DNA of 64,000 bases from Heliocidaris erythrogramma (Eukaryota; Echinodermata; Echinoidea; Camarodonta; Echinometridae). This document shows, in pieces, positions 33,336 through 44,135 of the stretch; position 1 is the stretch's first letter, and each line of letters starts with the position of its first letter. A program made the translations under genes and the position numbers. The stretch lies in NCBI GenBank assembly GCA_025617745.1, contig CM046870.1:29469927-29533926 (forward strand), written 5' to 3'. The notes beneath the pieces are model-generated. The model was not told the DNA's origin. It did not search any database and saw nothing but the letters and a program-made list of their open reading frames with translations.

Positions 33336-33498
33336 TTCTCGGATCGAGAAAGTGATATATTTTTTTAATTATTTACCTTACTATAATTATGCAGATGATA
33401 CAATTGTGCTGGTTGTATCTGCCAAAGTGCTACAATATTATCACTTAATGCTTTAGATGACTATTGCCAAATTCGGCATCTAACTATAAATACATGAA

Positions 33499-33797
33499 AA
33501 ACTAGAAAGGTCGTCAAAGGCGGCAGACCCACGCCTTAGCGGCGCTACAGAGTAGTTGCAATACTATACTAACTATGGGGTCAAAACTTCAAGGTCACAC
33601 AGAATTTGCAGGGGTCAACCGATCATCACCAAAATCTAATCGATTCTTTCCTGTCACTATCCGAACATTCCCTAAAAATTTGGTGCAAATCCTTTCACCC
33701 GTTCTCTAGTTACCTTGTACACAATCAAACAAACAAACAAACATACGAAGCCCTTTACATAACCCTGCCGATTTTATCGGCGTGGGTAAGTAACAAA
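33499..33797 (+). mobile_element. GGCAGACCCACGCC repeat, copy 2
   Basis: This is the more complete copy, about 300 bases. It has the GGCGGCAGACCCACGCC start, a (CAAA)n run near 33724-33741, and a terminal GCCGATTTTATCGGC hairpin followed by GTGGGTAA. GACCCACGCC at the left is echoed inverted by GGCGTGGGT at the right. The internal microsatellite and 3' hairpin recall Helentron-like non-autonomous elements, but that is inference. It interrupts LINE D between its KT(R)K and VVSFSRG blocks. Confidence 0.65.
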
Positions 33798-33935
33798 GGT
33801 AGTTAGTTTTTCTCGAGGAAAGGTCAGGAAAAGACTTATTTTCCGTTTTGGAAGCGATGAAATTGAGGTTTGTGATGATAATGTTTATTTAGGAACAACC
33901 TTTAATTATAGTAACAATTTAAATAGCCCATACGT

Positions 33936-34456
33936 CACTTGTTGAACGAAATGTCTTTAGTATACTGGTTACTTTACATTCATCTTTTCGGCAGTTCACT
34001 CTCACCATGCTCACAGCGCGTTAGAGACCGCGGCAGTCGGTGACGCAGTCTTGCTTCGGATGATGACACTTCGAGTGTAAATGTAATGGGTGTCACTGCA
34101 AGCGTTTGCAGTGATGTAACCCGACACATAGCTTTTGTAAACCAATTTGAAATGCACTTGTAGGTTAGTTTTTATGTTTATGCAGTGTTCATACACATGT
34201 ATGCAGATAAATACTCAGTGCTTTAATTACACTTTCCAACTCCAAGTTAGCAAATCTTAGTATAATTTCCTTTGAATATACATTGCTGTGTACATATACA
34301 TTGCGTCATTAGTCAAATTATACAGCTCGCCTGAACTGATTGCTATCCATGTAGGCCCCCTTGGATACATGCACACCCTTGTTCAATACATATACTGGCT
34401 ACATGACCGCTCCATCCACACTGCAATGAGTCCTCATCCTTGAGTTTGCCCCCTGA
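33936..34456. other. gene-free stretch with one strong hairpin
   Basis: TCACTGCAA and TTGCAGTGA pair perfectly around GCGT at 34093-34114. No gene is seen. Confidence 0.5.
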
Positions 34457-34615
34457 TGGGGTAGGGTCAAATACCAGTGGTAGAACCACTAACACTTCCC
34501 TGGTAGAACAATGCATTCCTAGTTAATGTTGAGCATTTAATGACTTATGCTTGACCCATGTAGCTTGACCCTACCCCACTCCCCTTATATACTGCAGCAG
34601 ACCAGTTCAGAGAGT
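34457..34615 (+). promoter_or_regulatory. candidate TATA promoter preceded by an inverted repeat
   Basis: TGGGGTAGGGTCAA at 34457-34470 and its exact complement TTGACCCTACCCCA at 34565-34578 enclose a smaller hairpin, AGTGGT-AGA-ACCACT. TATATA follows at 34586-34591, and an initiator-like TCAGTT lies about 29 bases on, near 34615. Such TATA-plus-TCAGT promoters are common in LTR retrotransposons as well as in host genes. Confidence 0.4.
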
Positions 34616-34723
34616 CAGTTTGTTTGGTGAATGCAGTATGTGTAACATATTCATCAACCTAGAGCATAAGTTTGTTCCTGGTTCACCAGTTGCTTGTTTG
34701 AGAGCATTAAAGGCCCCCAATTG
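34616..34723 (+). other. candidate non-coding first exon
   Basis: The region from the initiator to ATTG/GTGAGT at 34723/34724 has a consensus donor. The acceptor that would pair with it is TTTGTCTTCACAG ending at 35404, after a pyrimidine-rich stretch, which gives a 681-base intron. The intron itself (34724-35404) holds nothing else that I recognise. Confidence 0.3.
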
Positions 34724-35404
34724 GTGAGTTTTCTTTAAATTGTACCAGTACTGTAACATTCTATTCAGTAAAATTCAGTATCTAAACTATGTAGTGTGTA
34801 ACTTAGATTATATGATGACTTGTATTCATATCTAATAGCTGCCTTTATATTGTAGAACATATTGTTAAGAGAACATAATTATCTAAGTATTATTTTAATA
34901 ATCTGCCTTTATAGTGTAGAAGGCATGTTTCATTATATGTATGTTCCTTGGTAGTATATATCATTTTGTAATTATTTAGTCATTTGTATGTCGTAACATG
35001 TACTTTATATCATACTACTTCTCCTAGAAAAGGATGGTATTTTGTTCTTGAGCAGAATTATTATATTGAACCCCATTTAATTGCACATGTATAGTCCATT
35101 AGGTTTATAGTTTATAACAAAGTCGTTTGATGTTCGATATGTAGTTTGATATTCCGTTTGATAGTATAATGCTCAAATTACTGCTTCGTACCACCTCTTA
35201 TCATACCTTATGGAATACACCGAATTCATTGTTAATTAGTGCAGATGACAACACATTGCATAGTTCATTAACTTTAATTATTTAGAAAATATATAGACAA
35301 AATAATAGACTTGTTATATTACTGACTGTTTGTCATATAATTGACTTGTGTATTACATACTGTTCAAAATATTTCTTGTTTTAATATCTCATTTGTCTTC
35401 ACAG

Positions 35405-35841
35405 TATGTAATCTTGGGATCAGAGACGAAAGTCGTCAAGGTAATAAACGGGATGCTAAGTGGTATCTCAACTTCAAATTGATCTCACGAATGAACATCA
35501 TTTGGGTCGTGTAGTTGGAAACTCCTCACTACGTGCAAGAGCACAGTGGGGCAGCCACAATTACATACAAGCGGCTCAATTAATCTCTTGGACAGCAACA
35601 AAGTATGGCATCGAAAGAAAGGGCGAAGTCCGAAATGGCCCAGAAGGTCGGTGCAGCTACAAGTGTAGCTAAGAGAAAGTCGACAAGTGTCGTCGGCAAA
35701 ATGGTTCTCGGCTCTTCCTGTTCCCGGAAGTCAGCTAAGAGCGAAAAGATGGAAGCAGTTTTCAAGGCAGAACTTGCCGCCATGGACCAAGAAGACCTCA
35801 TTGAACTAAAGAGCAAGAGCATAGTGGGGCAGCCACAATGG
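35405..35841 (+). other. candidate second exon
   Basis: It starts at TATGTAATCTTGGG after the acceptor and may end at CAATGG/GTATGAG (35841/35842). It holds the 80-codon frame below. Its base composition is GC-richer than the flanks. Confidence 0.3.
35536..35839 (+). repeat. 26-bp direct repeat, 278 bp apart
   Basis: CAAGAGCACAGTGGGGCAGC at 35536 recurs at 35814 with one mismatch and both continue CACAAT. The copies flank most of the 80-codon frame. This suggests an old partial duplication or a recombination product. Confidence 0.75.
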
Positions 35842-35847
35842 GTATGA
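35605..35847 (+). CDS. unrecognised 80-aa lysine-rich protein or truncated gag-like N-terminus
   Basis: The ATG lies in a good context (AAAGTATGG). The product starts MASKERAKSEMAQKVGAATS, has a basic serine/lysine-rich first half (KRKSTSVVGK, SRKSAKSEKM) and an acidic helix-prone segment (EAVFKAELAAMDQEDLIELK). Codon use is GC-richer than nearby frames, as in coding DNA. The stop at 35845 lies three bases beyond a GTATGAG donor, so the frame may instead be spliced onward. With the promoter and leader upstream it could be an unknown spliced gene or the 5' end of an LTR retrotransposon, but no LTR pair or primer-binding site was established. Confidence 0.35.
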   Translation: MASKERAKSEMAQKVGAATSVAKRKSTSVVGKMVLGSSCSRKSAKSEKMEAVFKAELAAMDQEDLIELKSKSIVGQPQWV

Positions 35848-38144
35848 GATTGATAGGAGGAACATAAGGGAGGAACCGCCCACCTCCCCTTGCAACTGTT
35901 CACATGAAATACACCACGAAGAAATGCGTATATTGTCGTGTTGGGATCATAATTATAGGTTACAGATATAGGTCTCTTGAGTATAGAGAGTCTCATATAA
36001 CAATAATATTGATGCAGTGACGAAATCAGTTACAGTTCAAAGAGCATTGCATTTATTCATATAGTGAAGACGCAAAAGAATATTACAAACATGAGGACTA
36101 TATCGAGCAAGTCTGGTGGTGACTATACTCTATGACGTCCGGAACCTACTCTCTTCCTTAACTATCTGGGGTGCTCCATTTATATCTCAAGAGGTACAGG
36201 GGGATGCAGTCTATCATGTGGACAAAGTGTGGAGTTCACATAAAGTGGGGGCTGAATTCTGCTGGTACCTTACAAAGTATACATTAATCAGAAAGTTGTC
36301 TAAAGGACAAAGGGAGATTATAAACAAAAGGGAGATTATGAACAATTCGTGTATTATGACGAAGGATTAAAATAACATGATAAAATTTGGGAGTGTGTTG
36401 GAGGGGGCTTTATTGAAAACTATTACATAACAATATCAAAACAATGGAGCAAAAAGGAAATATAACACGTGACTAGCATAAAGCATTCTTCACCTAGTTT
36501 ATGCTCATTATTTACATAAAACGAAATTTAATCATTTTGCTGTAGCACAATGACGTGAGTATTTTATGAACAATAACATGCGACAGGTGTTGTGTTTTTT
36601 GTTAATCTAATATTGTATCTGATACTTTAAGACTAAGGAAAAAAACAGTTTATCTTCTTCAAACTCAAAACCAGCCAAATTAATTGTCAAGTTTGACACT
36701 ATATAAAGCTCTGTACATATCATTATGAAAATGTATTTAATGAATATGATTCGAAATTGGTCTAATAAACTCACAGTACACGTTTGAAACCTCAGTGGCC
36801 CTGCAAGGCTTAAGTAACTTTTTTTTCCTGGGCTTATATGGACACTGGCTTCAACCACAACAGCCTAATATAAATCACATCTGCCCAAGGTTATACATTC
36901 ATTGCAAATAGCCGAATTGTGAAAGCAATCTTAAATCGATTGTGACGAAACACTACACGACAGGGTACGTCTTTCCAAGACTATCAGGCGACCTTGTTGA
37001 CCAATCACGCGTCAGCCCGAAAACTCCGAAATCGGGCTGAAAATCTGCCTAAGCGCGCCGACAGCGGTATTAGTTCATTCTCACGCCGCTCGTTTCGACA
37101 GAACTGCACATCTTATCTTACCAAACGCGTTCAGGATCATTCGCTAAGGATTCATATAAAACATCATCTTGAGAGGTTTCAATCTGTAATGGTTTTCTAG
37201 GTAAACATATCATAGATCTAACTCTCGTCTCCTTCTCACCGTTGCCACTTTGGTTATCTCCTGCACTCTGTCATTCAGATTTTATTCGTGATCAGTGACG
37301 TACGTTTGCAGAAGGACACGGAGAATTAATATTAGACATTTACTCGTGTGATTAGCGACGTCATTTGCACGGCTCTGTGCAACACTTTAATGAAAGAAAT
37401 GTAAAGTCTTCATCTCTTTTTTGTCTTCGGTATCAATCAGCCGTTACAAAAGGAACAAAAGTAATTAATATACATTTAGCCAACTCTGATTGACTACTGG
37501 CCTGTCAACGTTCACTCTTAAAATTGTCCACGCTGGTCATTTCCTGGATTCCATTAGAAGACTTGCACTTCATCACGTACTGTTCACCAACATCACCTTT
37601 CTAGACCGAGACAGATCGAGCGGTCTAGAACTGCCATCGAAGGAAGGTAATTTGGAGTAGAGAATTAGTCATCAACAAACGGACATATCAAGATTGCTAC
37701 CATCAGATTGGTCAGTGTCCCCATCGGACATCTATCATTTACCTGCAGGTGTTCATGGCGCTCTTCCAAAGCTAGGTGGATTCCAACTGTCTTATCAAGG
37801 AGGTAAGACGCTATAAATCATTGTGTTTCATTTAATTTCCCTAATTGCAGAGTACTCCAAAACCGTTGATCTACGGAGCGGTAATGGTGCCATTATCATT
37901 TTAATGCATATGCGATTTTTTTTTGTTAAAGTGTTACGAGTATTTATTACCCATATGGTAATTGGCGACCACTAGCTTCGTGATGCGAATCTTGAATTGA
38001 TCCTCTAATATTCACTGCTTGTAATAATGGAAATAATAATATAACGTCATGAATTAAGGACATCTGAAAGTTATAGGTGATATTAGAAAAGTAGCTGTTC
38101 CAGAAGTCTCTCTTTTTTTTCTTTGTTCTAATTCAGTCCACTCT
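35848..38144. other. gene-free stretch
   Basis: No continuing exons could be identified. AAGGGAGG and CCTCCCCTT form a short stem near 35868-35892. CAGCCCGA...TCGGGCTG pairs near 37013-37039. Confidence 0.45.
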
Positions 38145-38345
38145 CCCCGTCTCTCTCTCTCTCTCTCTTTACCCATATCAATATATTTCCCCCCCCCCCC
38201 AAAAAAAAAAAACTCTCTCTCCCTCTCATCACACTCTCTCTCTCTTTCCCTTCACTTTCTCCCTGCTTAATTCTCTCTCTCTCTCTCTCTCTCTCTTTCA
38301 CTCTGTCACTCTCCCTCTGTTTCCCTTCTACCAATCCTCCAACCC
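38145..38345. repeat. CT-rich low-complexity tract with C12-A11 run
   Basis: CT dinucleotide runs surround a C12 at 38189-38200 that passes directly into A11 at 38201-38211. Confidence 0.9.
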
Positions 38346-40828
38346 CCCCCCTGCTTTCTCCCTCTCAATGTCCCCTCTATCCATCTCCTTCTCTATCCAT
38401 CTTTCACTATATATGCCTGTCTTTTGCTTCCGCCCGTCAAATATTTATTTAATAACCCTATATCATGTATACTGCGTAGCTACAGTCATTTATATTGTTT
38501 TCCCAAGGAACATTGCTATATTCCTTAGAATAAGAATCATTATTTATAAGGAACGCAAATCTACTCATTTCACCTCTTCACCCTCACCTTGATCGAATAA
38601 GACTGTGCAAATAGTCTAAACAAAGTAAATGTTATTCTAATGAACTCTTACTGTGCCAAGGGTTTTAGCTCTCTTCAAAATTTTACCAAAATGTGATCAA
38701 TGCATACTTTTCAAATGTCTGCACTTCATTAACCATCTATTATTTCACAAAATATTGTGTACAAAACTTGTAGGAAATTTATTGCCATTTCCTATGATAC
38801 CAAACATTATTACTTTACCCAACTTTATGCATAAGAATTATTGAAAAGTACATTTGAATTTCTTTTCTGTCCGTTGTGTTATGGTTTCTCATTTGTTTAA
38901 TATTGTTTAATGTTTAAATAAGGTAATATCTTTTTAAAAATTTGCAATTTTCTCTGAAATGTTCTATGGTAGCATATAATTATAATCATATATTTAGAAT
39001 GCTTGATTTATGCTCAAAGTTTTGATATACATTGACCACCTTTCTTGTGGCCAAGCAATTGGTGAATGAAAATGACAAGTCTATCTGTCACATATACGTT
39101 CCGTCGGCATTGAAAGAGTTAAAAGCGCATTTATAGTTATGGTAAAGCCCTAAAACTATTTGTCAGATTTCTTCTCTCTTTTTTAGGTGATAATAACAGG
39201 ATACTTAAAGTTGAGGTACTGTTATTTCTTTTCCTCTTTAAATGAACTGTTTAAAGAATGAGTGATTCAAAAATGCATCGTGAACTAAATTATCACAGTG
39301 CGGTCATGCGACTAGTATGTGTAAAACAAGGAGACGGTGGTATATGCATGGATTTGCACGAAGCTCTGTGAGACTGCAGTGCGCTTTGGAGCTGAAAAAA
39401 CAGGTAGCCTCGATCAGGGGAGGCCTTCCGGGGGATGGGCGGGGTACACGTCCCCAACGGCAGATTTTCAGGGAGATCGTCCCACAGATACTACCCCCGT
39501 TGGTTCACTTGCATGTCGGTTACCCCCCTCCCGGCAAGATATCGCCACCCATGCCCTTGATTTCCAGTCCCTTTCCGAAATATACACTAAAATTCATCGG
39601 AAATTATGGCGGGAACATCAAAATATCTGGCACACGTGCCTGTTGTTACATGTATAACATTAGAGGAGCAAGCTGTGTTCAAAATATTATTCCTTGTCAT
39701 TTCCTTCACTCGGCACGAACTAATATTATTATCTTTAATTGGACAATAATTGATTTATTCCATGCTTCTCCGAAGGCTATGCGCACACAAACACTGAGCT
39801 CTAATCTTATTTACATTTGTTCACTTGATCTAACACGCTGAAAACTGAAATGTCATAAGTACAAACCAAGGGGGTTTGGACCTTGATCAAGTAGTTTAGA
39901 AGGGTCATAGAGAAATGTTGAAGTTTGGATTCGTGTCACATGAGTACAGAGTAATACGTTGTCGCATGACGATACATTTATAGATTAATTGTCACGCGAC
40001 AATTTAATACACTTCTAATCAATGTAGGATTACCAAATTTATTAGATTTATGCAAAGATTGATTGCAATGACTTACTTTCAATTACAGGCAATTATGATT
40101 TGGACAACATTTATCCAGACTACATGTAGCATCCATAAAAGTATAATTCTTGGCTTTTCCAACAAGTGATATAAACTTAGATCCTAACTTAATATACATG
40201 TATTTGCATTAGTAATATTAACAATGCATTATTACAGGGTTGCAGAATAATCAATTCCCTCAGTCTATTGTATTATTATTGTTAAGTTCTAATTATTTCA
40301 CAATATGATAGCGTAGTATAATATGAAATGTGTTGCGTACTCTATGTGTGAGAGCAATTATGGCAATTAGAATATTGTACTGCAGCTGCCGGTCAATTAT
40401 TGTAAATTATACAAGGGATTTCACATGAGGGGGTGGTTTGTTAGGGTATCCTTTGCCTGTCTTTCCCCTTTTCTCTTTCTATCCTCTCTTTCCCCTTTTC
40501 TCTTTCTATCCTCTCTTGCTCTTTCTGTAACTACCTCATTACTACATCAATGCGGGCCTACGTCGCTGCATGTGTAAACATATAAAACAAGGAGGATGGA
40601 TGAGAGCCAAAATTTGAATATTGTATGAATTCAATATAATAGCGGAAGCAAACAGACTTACACAAGCATACAGGCTTAACGCTGAATTCCTGGTTATACC
40701 AAAACATGCACCCATGGTATTTACCCCAGTCACAGCGCGAAACCGATTCCAGATCGATAATCGACAAAATATTGGCCATTTGCTGTATGAATAGTATTTT
40801 TCTTCTCTCGGTCTGCTGTAGTCCTGGG
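38346..40828. other. gene-free stretch
   Basis: No gene is supported. Two overlapping frames near 39317-39840 run through a GC-rich patch at 39410-39560 but show no domain. CTTTCCCCTTTTCTCTTTCT plus ATCCTCT is exactly duplicated in tandem at 40461-40487 and 40488-40514. Confidence 0.5.
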
Positions 40829-40970
40829 CCCTGTTTCATAAAACTTGTTATCAATAACAACTGCCTTATTTCTATGACGAATTCGCTCTCAGCCAATCAG
40901 ATTCAAGGATATCAGTAGCTTATAACAATTATTGTAACTTGTGATTGATAACAAGTTTTATGAAACGGGG
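40829..40970. mobile_element. 142-bp palindromic MITE, copy 2 (inverted relative to 21423)
   Basis: CCCTGTTTCATAAAACTTGT at the left pairs with ACAAGTTTTATGAAACGGGG at the right. The core GCTCTCAGCCAATCAGA and AGTAGCTTATAACA is the reverse complement of the core of the 21423 element. A target duplication is not clear. Confidence 0.8.
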
Positions 40971-42972
40971 AACTGGTGTTGGTCTCGTCGGCGTGACTGG
41001 AGTATAAAAACAAACGTCTGGTGTTGTTTTTGTGTGTATTGTTTTTTTTTAATTGGGGGGATGACTCTGTACCGCAGTGAGTTTGCATATACCATTTCAG
41101 ATACAATAATATGATGTATACGCACATGACTTCGGTATATGTCAGCTGTATGTGTTAGGGCTATGTTTGATCGATGATAATGATGTCTCTGATTGAAAGC
41201 TGATACGGGTCGATTCATCTTGAGAAGCTGAATCAAACTGCTTACCGGATTTTTCGTTGCAGATGACGGCGGTTGATTTATAAGAGATTGCGAAAGAGAC
41301 ATATCTACCAAGCCTGTGGGATAAAAACGACAAGATTTTTTTTTTTCACAACTGAGCTCCAGTGTCATAATCCGTTTGTTTCAAAATCTTTTATACATGT
41401 TAAAATCGACGGAAAGTTTTAGGTTGAATAATTATGATTTTATGTTTTTAATGACCTGAAAAAAGCAAAATGGCTTGTCATCTTCTGCTAATACGAATGA
41501 TGACACGCACAATTATACTGCCCGTCTGCATTCGACATTAATGTTGTTCTTTTGTTGTATTAATATTAACAAGCAAGTCTACATTATAGAATACAATTTT
41601 AAATAATATGTATATACTTTCAAATATGTATTTCACAAAATAAAATAAAATTACATCACAGAGAGAAAGGCAAAAATATAGATCATTGTTTGGAGGAGGT
41701 TATCAAATAACTGGATTCTTGAACAATTAAGTACCTACGACTGATCCTTGAGGGACACAGAATTCTAGAGGCATTTATTTTGCATTTCGCACGAAAATAC
41801 GCCCACCTGGGCTTGATGCCACCTACAGACGATATGCACGCAGAGACAAAGTTCCGGTTAAGGGTGGCTTCCACGAGCAATGCGAATCCTACTTTCCATT
41901 ACTTTACGTGATCTTGAGAAAAGCCTCCCCCCCCCCCATCTCTCTCTCTCTCTTCCTGTAAAGAAATATACGCTGGGGTTATTGTCGTTAGCTCTATCCA
42001 ATGAACATCTGATTACAATATACTGTTCTCACTTGTAAATCAGCAATTAGTAGACTAAGAAAATTTTGTGCTATTTTTTTTTGTCTTCGAACTACATGCA
42101 ACTTGTGTCGGTACTTTTATAAAGAGTCTTATTGATAAGTTCGTGCCACAGATGTAAGAGGTCAGATTTATGCCACCCAGATGGTCAACACGCTTAGATG
42201 ACGAATGCTGACCGCCATGTTCACCGCTTTGTGCAAAATGCCTGTTGTCAATGCGGCAGTAGAGGTGATACGTTTCGCTGATGCATAGTCATGCTGAAAT
42301 GGGCTTGCAGAAATTTAGGTTACAATTTGGGTGTGACGTCACCCAGGTGAACTGTCAATTGTGCGACATAATGCTCCTGACCATAACTCTAACGGGAAAC
42401 TTAACCCAAACATCCAAAGCAACCCATGAGCTAAGTCTATATCTTCAACCCGGAGCGAAAGTCGCCTGAACAAATGTCCGATCACCGTTAGTCAGACAAC
42501 AAAAAATGGGGAGTATCCGACTAGAGGTTGTATGGTTGGTCTAAAATATTTGGTTTACTACGTTTAGTGATAACACGGTCTTTAACGTGTACTAAACATC
42601 TAGTATAACCAATGATGTACTAGGCTAGTACCACCTTGATGTAACATGTTATTATCATGGCGCTTGCACATGCATAAACGCACTACCTCAGATAGATGCA
42701 CTATACCTGCATGTAACATTTCAAGATATCTATCACTGGTTCCTGAATCACTAATTTGTTTAGCTTGTTATTGCTATATGCAGCTGAAATAAGCTTCTTC
42801 TCTTATCAATTCATATACCAAATATATATTTTGTATAAGTAGAGATATACGGACCATTTACAGAGTTCTTCTAATTACGTATGGCTCATACTGAACATGA
42901 AGGTCCCTCTTGAGACACCGTTTCTTCCTTCAGACTTTTAAAGGATCTTATTGATATAAAAGCCCAGACAGA
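40971..42972. other. gene-free stretch
   Basis: Contains a C11 run at 41927-41937 followed by CT repeats. No gene is supported. Confidence 0.5.
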
Positions 42973-43252
42973 TATATATAATAATAATAGGTCCATTTTT
43001 ATTGCGCAGTTACTCTACTGCGCTTAATACAAAGTATCATATTATTACCCCGGCTTTAGCCAAGTCGCCATGACAAGGCGCTAAAGCATTCAAGGAATTT
43101 CTTCCTACCGGGTACCTATTTACTTCACCTGGGTGGAGAGTGACAAATGTAGATTAATGTCTTGCCAAAGGACTTAGTGCCGCGGCGGGATTCGTACCGC
43201 GAACCATGTGATTCACAGTCCGGTGACATATCCACTAGACCACGAGAGCGCG
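42973..43252 (-). mobile_element. tRNA-derived SINE
   Basis: On the minus strand a tRNA-like head (about 43252-43178) has an A box TGGTCTAGTGGA, the anticodon-loop sequence CTGTGAA (GTG, histidine-like) and a B box GGTACGAATCC. The acceptor and T stems are imperfect, so it is not a working tRNA gene. The body has AAGACATTAATCTACATTTG and CTCTCCACCCAGGTGAAGTA, and the element ends in an ATT-rich tail near 42976. Transcription would be by RNA polymerase III. The body block recurs at 55.8 kb. Confidence 0.8.
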
Positions 43253-43702
43253 ACGTAATATCGTAATCTCTTGCTTTCGTATTTGTGCCGAATGTACGAT
43301 CTAGGTCTTTAATGTAAGTGCATTAACATTTTATTTTTCTTCTGTTCTTCCATATATCAACAAATCGATAATACTGCCTGTAGATATCGACCGTTCTATC
43401 ATAATGTCCCATTTAATAACTTCTACAATTTCACGCTCGCTCGATTAATGCCAAGGCTAGGAGGGATAAAAATGGCGCAGAAAACCAGTGGTGTAGGATT
43501 AAATGGAGAAGAAGAGCTTTCTCTCGACATTTTCAAAGTTTCCTCGTTGACGTCACATCGTGGGGATGGGACGGATTCTCGAGTTGAACTTGTGTGTTTG
43601 ATACTTCATCGAAGGTCGTGCATTCCCAGTGAAGTACGCCAAAACCAAGGTAATAAAAAAAAAGGATACATCTTCGACAGCGCCACGAGATACGTCACCG
43701 GT
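43253..43702. other. intergenic stretch, one doubtful frame
   Basis: A frame opening at 43448 (MPRLGGIKMAQKTSGVGLNG) runs through AACCAAG/GTAATAA near 43650, a possible donor, and then into the tandem repeat below. I see no family and do not call it a gene. Confidence 0.3.
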
Positions 43703-44135
43703 TTATTATTATCCTACTCTTGCTTAGGCAATGATTCAATGAAAGGCATATGGGCCTTTAAAGTGGAAATGAAATTAGGCACATTCCTTTTTTTTTATTC
43801 GAAACTGTACCCTCTAGTAAAATTACAAATCGATATGTCATATTTTATTATTATCCAACTCTTAGGCAACGATGCAATCATTACAATGAAATGCATGTGT
43901 GCCTTCAACGTGAAAAGGTGATTAGGCACTTTTATTTTCTTTCTCTTGTTACTTTAGTCGAAACTGTTACCTCTAGTAAATTACAGATTAATACATCATT
44001 GTTTTATTATTATCCAACTTTTACTTGCGCAGTCTTGCAGTGAATGATCGTGTGCGTGCCAAGTGAGAAGGCGATTGAATATATATAAATATATATTATA
44101 TTACTTTGTTTCTTTATTCCAAACTGTTCATCACG
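43703..44135 (+). repeat. degenerate tandem repeat, three units of ~142-159 bp
   Basis: Units begin TTATTATTATCCAACT at about 43703, 43845 and 44004. They share TTAGGCAA(T/C)GATGCAAT, GTGATTAGGCAC, and CGAAACTGTTACCTCTAGTA. The third is most diverged. Confidence 0.75.

Larger units (their letters stand above)
32655..33935 (+). pseudogene. decayed LINE reverse transcriptase carrying nested insertions (LINE D)
   Basis: Segment 1 (about 32655-32985) reads YRGITLSCVGKLFTAVFNER, EEQVGFRSGYSTMDHVFSL and RVYTAFVDYNR. A one-base shift gives AFDLID, ending near GKLLRVIRQ. Segment 2 (about 33336-33498) holds YADDTIVL and, shifted, LNALDDYCQIRHLTINT. Segment 3 (about 33797-33935) holds VVSFSRGKVRKR and EVCDDNVYLGTTFNYSNNL. 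In order these match fingers, palm and thumb of LINE B (TIVVFSRGKIRN; EYTYLGTVLNYNN). About 80 residues between GKLLRVIRQ and YADD are gone. Insertions fill both gaps. Confidence 0.82.

Noticed and set aside
35405-35480. LTR end followed by a primer-binding site (TGGTATCTCAACTTC)
   Set aside because: No second LTR, no clear TG...CA ends and no convincing tRNA match.
39317-39841. 174-aa and 106-aa overlapping plus-strand frames
   Set aside because: Two frames are open at once through the same GC-rich patch, with no domain and no splice support.
43178-43252. Functional tRNA-His gene on the minus strand
   Set aside because: A and B boxes and a GTG anticodon loop are visible, but the acceptor and T stems do not pair well and a SINE body follows directly.
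43448-43921. 157-aa plus-strand protein
   Set aside because: The second half translates the degenerate tandem repeat; only the first ~65 codons could be an exon and they are unrecognised.
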